Shown here: in pieces, positions 62,252 through 64,000 of the stretch
Position numbering within the stretch: position 1 is the stretch's first letter
Layout: every line of letters begins with the position of its first letter
Source of the DNA: Psychrobacillus psychrotolerans
Lineage (GTDB): Bacteria > Bacillota > Bacilli > Bacillales_A > Planococcaceae
DNA length: 64,000 bases
NCBI RefSeq assembly: GCF_900115805.1
Contig: NZ_FOXU01000001.1
Span: 868,001-932,000, forward strand
Direction of reading: 5' to 3'
Translations under genes and position numbers: made by a program
Notes under the pieces: model-generated
Told to the model about the DNA's origin: nothing
Seen by the model: the letters and a program-made list of their open reading frames with translations, nothing else
Databases searched by the model: none

Positions 62252-64000
62252 TTAATTTCCCAGCACAAATTCAGGTACTTGATGGACCTCTAAAGGTTTA
62301 GAGAAATAATATCCTTGGACAGTATGACAGTCATTTTCTCTTAAAAACTCAATGACCTCCGCTGTCTCTACTCCTTCTGCTACTACTTCGAGACCAAGGC
62401 TGTGACCAATATTAATAATAGAGGATACAATTACTGCATCTCTACCTATTAATACTTGGCTTGTCAAACTACGGTCAATTTTCAATGTATGAATCGGTAA
62501 CTCACTTAAATATCGGAAATTAGAAAAACCAGAACCGAAGTCATCCATTGCAAGTATAATACCCATTGACTCAAGGTCATGTAATATTTTCAATAATCTT
62601 TCCATATTTTTCATTAAAACATTTTCAGTCAACTCAATTTCTAAATAATGAGGAGGTAAACCTGTTTTTTCTAGAATTGTATGTACATTTGCTAAGAAAT
62701 CATTTTGCTCTAGCTCTATAGGACTTATATTAACGGAAATAGTTTTAAAACGGACCCCTTGTTTAATCCATAATGCAGCTTGTCTACATGCTTCTTCTAA
62801 AACATATTTACCAATTGAGATAATGAGACCCGTTTCTTCTGCGAAAGGTATGAAATCATTTGGAGGAATAATTTCTTTTCCTTTTTTATTCCAACGTATC
62901 AATGCTTCATAGCCTTCAATCGTTCCTCTTTTTAAATTGACTTTTGGTTGATAGACAAGATAAAATTCATGCTTGTCCAATCCGCTACGTATATCACTTT
63001 CTAAGCTTACTTTGTTGACATAGCCCTCCATATGTTTCAAATCAAACAGCACCGCATTTCGTTTACCATTTTCCTTTGAAATATTTAACGCTAAATCAGC
63101 CGCTCTATGAATTTCTTTATAACTAGATCCATGTAGTGGAAAGAACGCTATCCCAATCGAACAGGATATATGAATTTCCATTTCTTCTATATTAAAAGGT
63201 TCTTCTACCTTTTGAATAAGTAGCTTTGCGTTTTCTAGCATTTTAGTTCTTTCTGTTTCCCCCTTAATAAGCACAACAAATTCATCCCCACCAATGCGAT
63301 ATAACTCCCCTGTAGTGTTGTAAAAATCCTTAATCCTAGCCGTTACTAACTTCAAGAGGGAGTCACCAGTAAAATGACCAAGGGAATCATTAATGTTTTT
63401 AAATCTGTCCAAATCAATATATAGAAAACTAAAAGGTGTGTTTTCGTTTATCACTTGTACAATATCTCTTTCTAAAGCTGCAGTATTAAACGTATTTGTC
63501 AAATGATCGCGGTAGGCAAGCTCAGTCAATTTAGTCCTTGCCGACTCTAGTTCCGTAATATCGTTTCCAATACCAATCGCGCCACTTATTGTTCCATTTG
63601 TTTCAATAGGAGAGATTGTAATATGTATACATCTATCATCTAACCATTCCTTATAAGAGACTTTCTCACCTGTAATAACTTTTTTTAGATTAAATAATAA
63701 CCGATTCGTCATCTCTTCTGAGATGTATGTATTCATATTATAAATAGGAATTAATATTTTATTTTTTATAGAATTTATGCTAGGTTGAATCGTTTGTAGA
63801 CCTTTCTTTGCTAAAAACTCTGAGGCTAATTTTCCGGTCAACAATGAAAAACCATAATTATTTTCACTATCTTTTTCCACTTTGAAGACAAGATTGTTTA
63901 TATGGTGTGCCACAGTTTCAAAGGAAGAAAGTAGTTTGGACTGCAATAATATTTCCTTTTCTTTTTCTATAGTAATATCAGTGCGGATACTTAGAAAATA
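62252..64000 (-). CDS. PAS-GGDEF-EAL c-di-GMP protein (N-terminus beyond window)
   Basis: The frame stays open to the window edge. The 18 residues before the TTG at 63946 read YFLSIRTDITIEKEKEIL, the usual end of a PAS/PAC motif, so the gene starts outside. Visible parts are a second PAS-like stretch (about 63550-63850), a GGDEF domain with intact YRIGGDEFVVLIKG, DLDRFKNINDSLGH, and an EAL domain with YEALIRWNKKG, AMDDFGSGFSNFRYL and TLKIDRSL. Both synthase and phosphodiesterase sites look intact. It resembles the protein at 37964-40003 in build but has the full GGDEF motif. Confidence 0.88.
   Translation of the reverse strand, partial: YFLSIRTDITIEKEKEILLQSKLLSSFETVAHHINNLVFKVEKDSENNYGFSLLTGKLASEFLAKKGLQTIQPSINSIKNKILIPIYNMNTYISEEMTNRLLFNLKKVITGEKVSYKEWLDDRCIHITISPIETNGTISGAIGIGNDITELESARTKLTELAYRDHLTNTFNTAALERDIVQVINENTPFSFLYIDLDRFKNINDSLGHFTGDSLLKLVTARIKDFYNTTGELYRIGGDEFVVLIKGETERTKMLENAKLLIQKVEEPFNIEEMEIHISCSIGIAFFPLHGSSYKEIHRAADLALNISKENGKRNAVLFDLKHMEGYVNKVSLESDIRSGLDKHEFYLVYQPKVNLKRGTIEGYEALIRWNKKGKEIIPPNDFIPFAEETGLIISIGKYVLEEACRQAALWIKQGVRFKTISVNISPIELEQNDFLANVHTILEKTGLPPHYLEIELTENVLMKNMERLLKILHDLESMGIILAMDDFGSGFSNFRYLSELPIHTLKIDRSLTSQVLIGRDAVIVSSIINIGHSLGLEVVAEGVETAEVIEFLRENDCHTVQGYYFSKPLEVHQVPEFVLGN

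Overview
This window is chromosomal DNA of a low-GC, endospore-forming Bacillales bacterium. The evidence is a Bacillus subtilis-like gene set (rpoY-rnjA, ykrA, defB, ykyA, pdhABCD, ktrC, ktrD, darB-ccpC, fadH, ykyB-cheV, ykvS, mhqR-like), a Spo0E-type phosphatase and a KinA-E-type histidine kinase. Many of these genes lie in one arc of the B. subtilis chromosome (yko-ykr-ykv-yku-pdh), so this looks like a rearranged version of that arc. The dispersed GC-rich intergenic repeats and overall gene style suggest a Planococcaceae/Caryophanaceae lineage (Psychrobacillus, Lysinibacillus or Sporosarcina type), but I cannot fix the genus. I found no phage, IS element, CRISPR array, tRNA or rRNA.

Layout. 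1-3 kb: tail of an unrecognised gene, an LrgAB-type pair (candidate pyruvate carrier), a lipoprotein polysaccharide deacetylase and a MEDS-domain sensor protein. 3-11.6 kb: pyruvate dehydrogenase operon (minus strand) with a clear sigma-A promoter, ykyA, defB, a PfkB sugar kinase and the HAD phosphatase ykrA. 11.6-14 kb: a promoter, a 23-codon basic mini-ORF and an intrinsic terminator precede rpoY-rnjA. 14-17.5 kb: LysE exporter, amino acid permease, KtrC and a thioredoxin-like protein. 17.5-22 kb: XRE-cupin regulator with potABCD (polyamine uptake). 22-23.4 kb: MFS drug exporter.

23.5-35.3 kb holds an eight-gene minus-strand operon: a GldG-like envelope protein, an ABC-2 type transporter (ATPase and permease), a coiled-coil protein with a long Gln-Gly repeat, a MoxR AAA+ ATPase, a DUF58 protein, a BatA-type VWA protein and a large VWA protein. 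This is the strongest candidate in the window for a poorly described multi-component system. A second, smaller MoxR-DUF58-DUF4129 set lies at 42.7-46.1 kb, headed by a Spo0E-family gene.

35.4-42.6 kb: ccpC, darB, fadH (with a FadR-type operator), a GGDEF-EAL protein, ykyB, cheV and ykwC. 46-50 kb: small conserved proteins, a CPBP-family membrane protein, a lipoprotein, a MarR regulator and a PAS histidine kinase. 50-64 kb: a B12-binding radical SAM enzyme, KtrD, a TerC protein behind a yybP-ykoY (Mn2+) riboswitch, an extended SDR reductase, an RND exporter, prfC, structured repeats, an M42 peptidase and a second PAS-GGDEF-EAL protein cut by the window end.

Themes: pyruvate metabolism (LrgAB plus PDH), c-di-AMP/potassium control (KtrC, KtrD, DarB), c-di-GMP turnover (two GGDEF-EAL proteins), sporulation phosphorelay inputs (Spo0E, kinase) and AAA+/VWA envelope machinery. 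Start codons were chosen from Shine-Dalgarno spacing. TTG starts appear for pdhC, fadH, the PAS kinase, the BatA-like protein and the SDR reductase.
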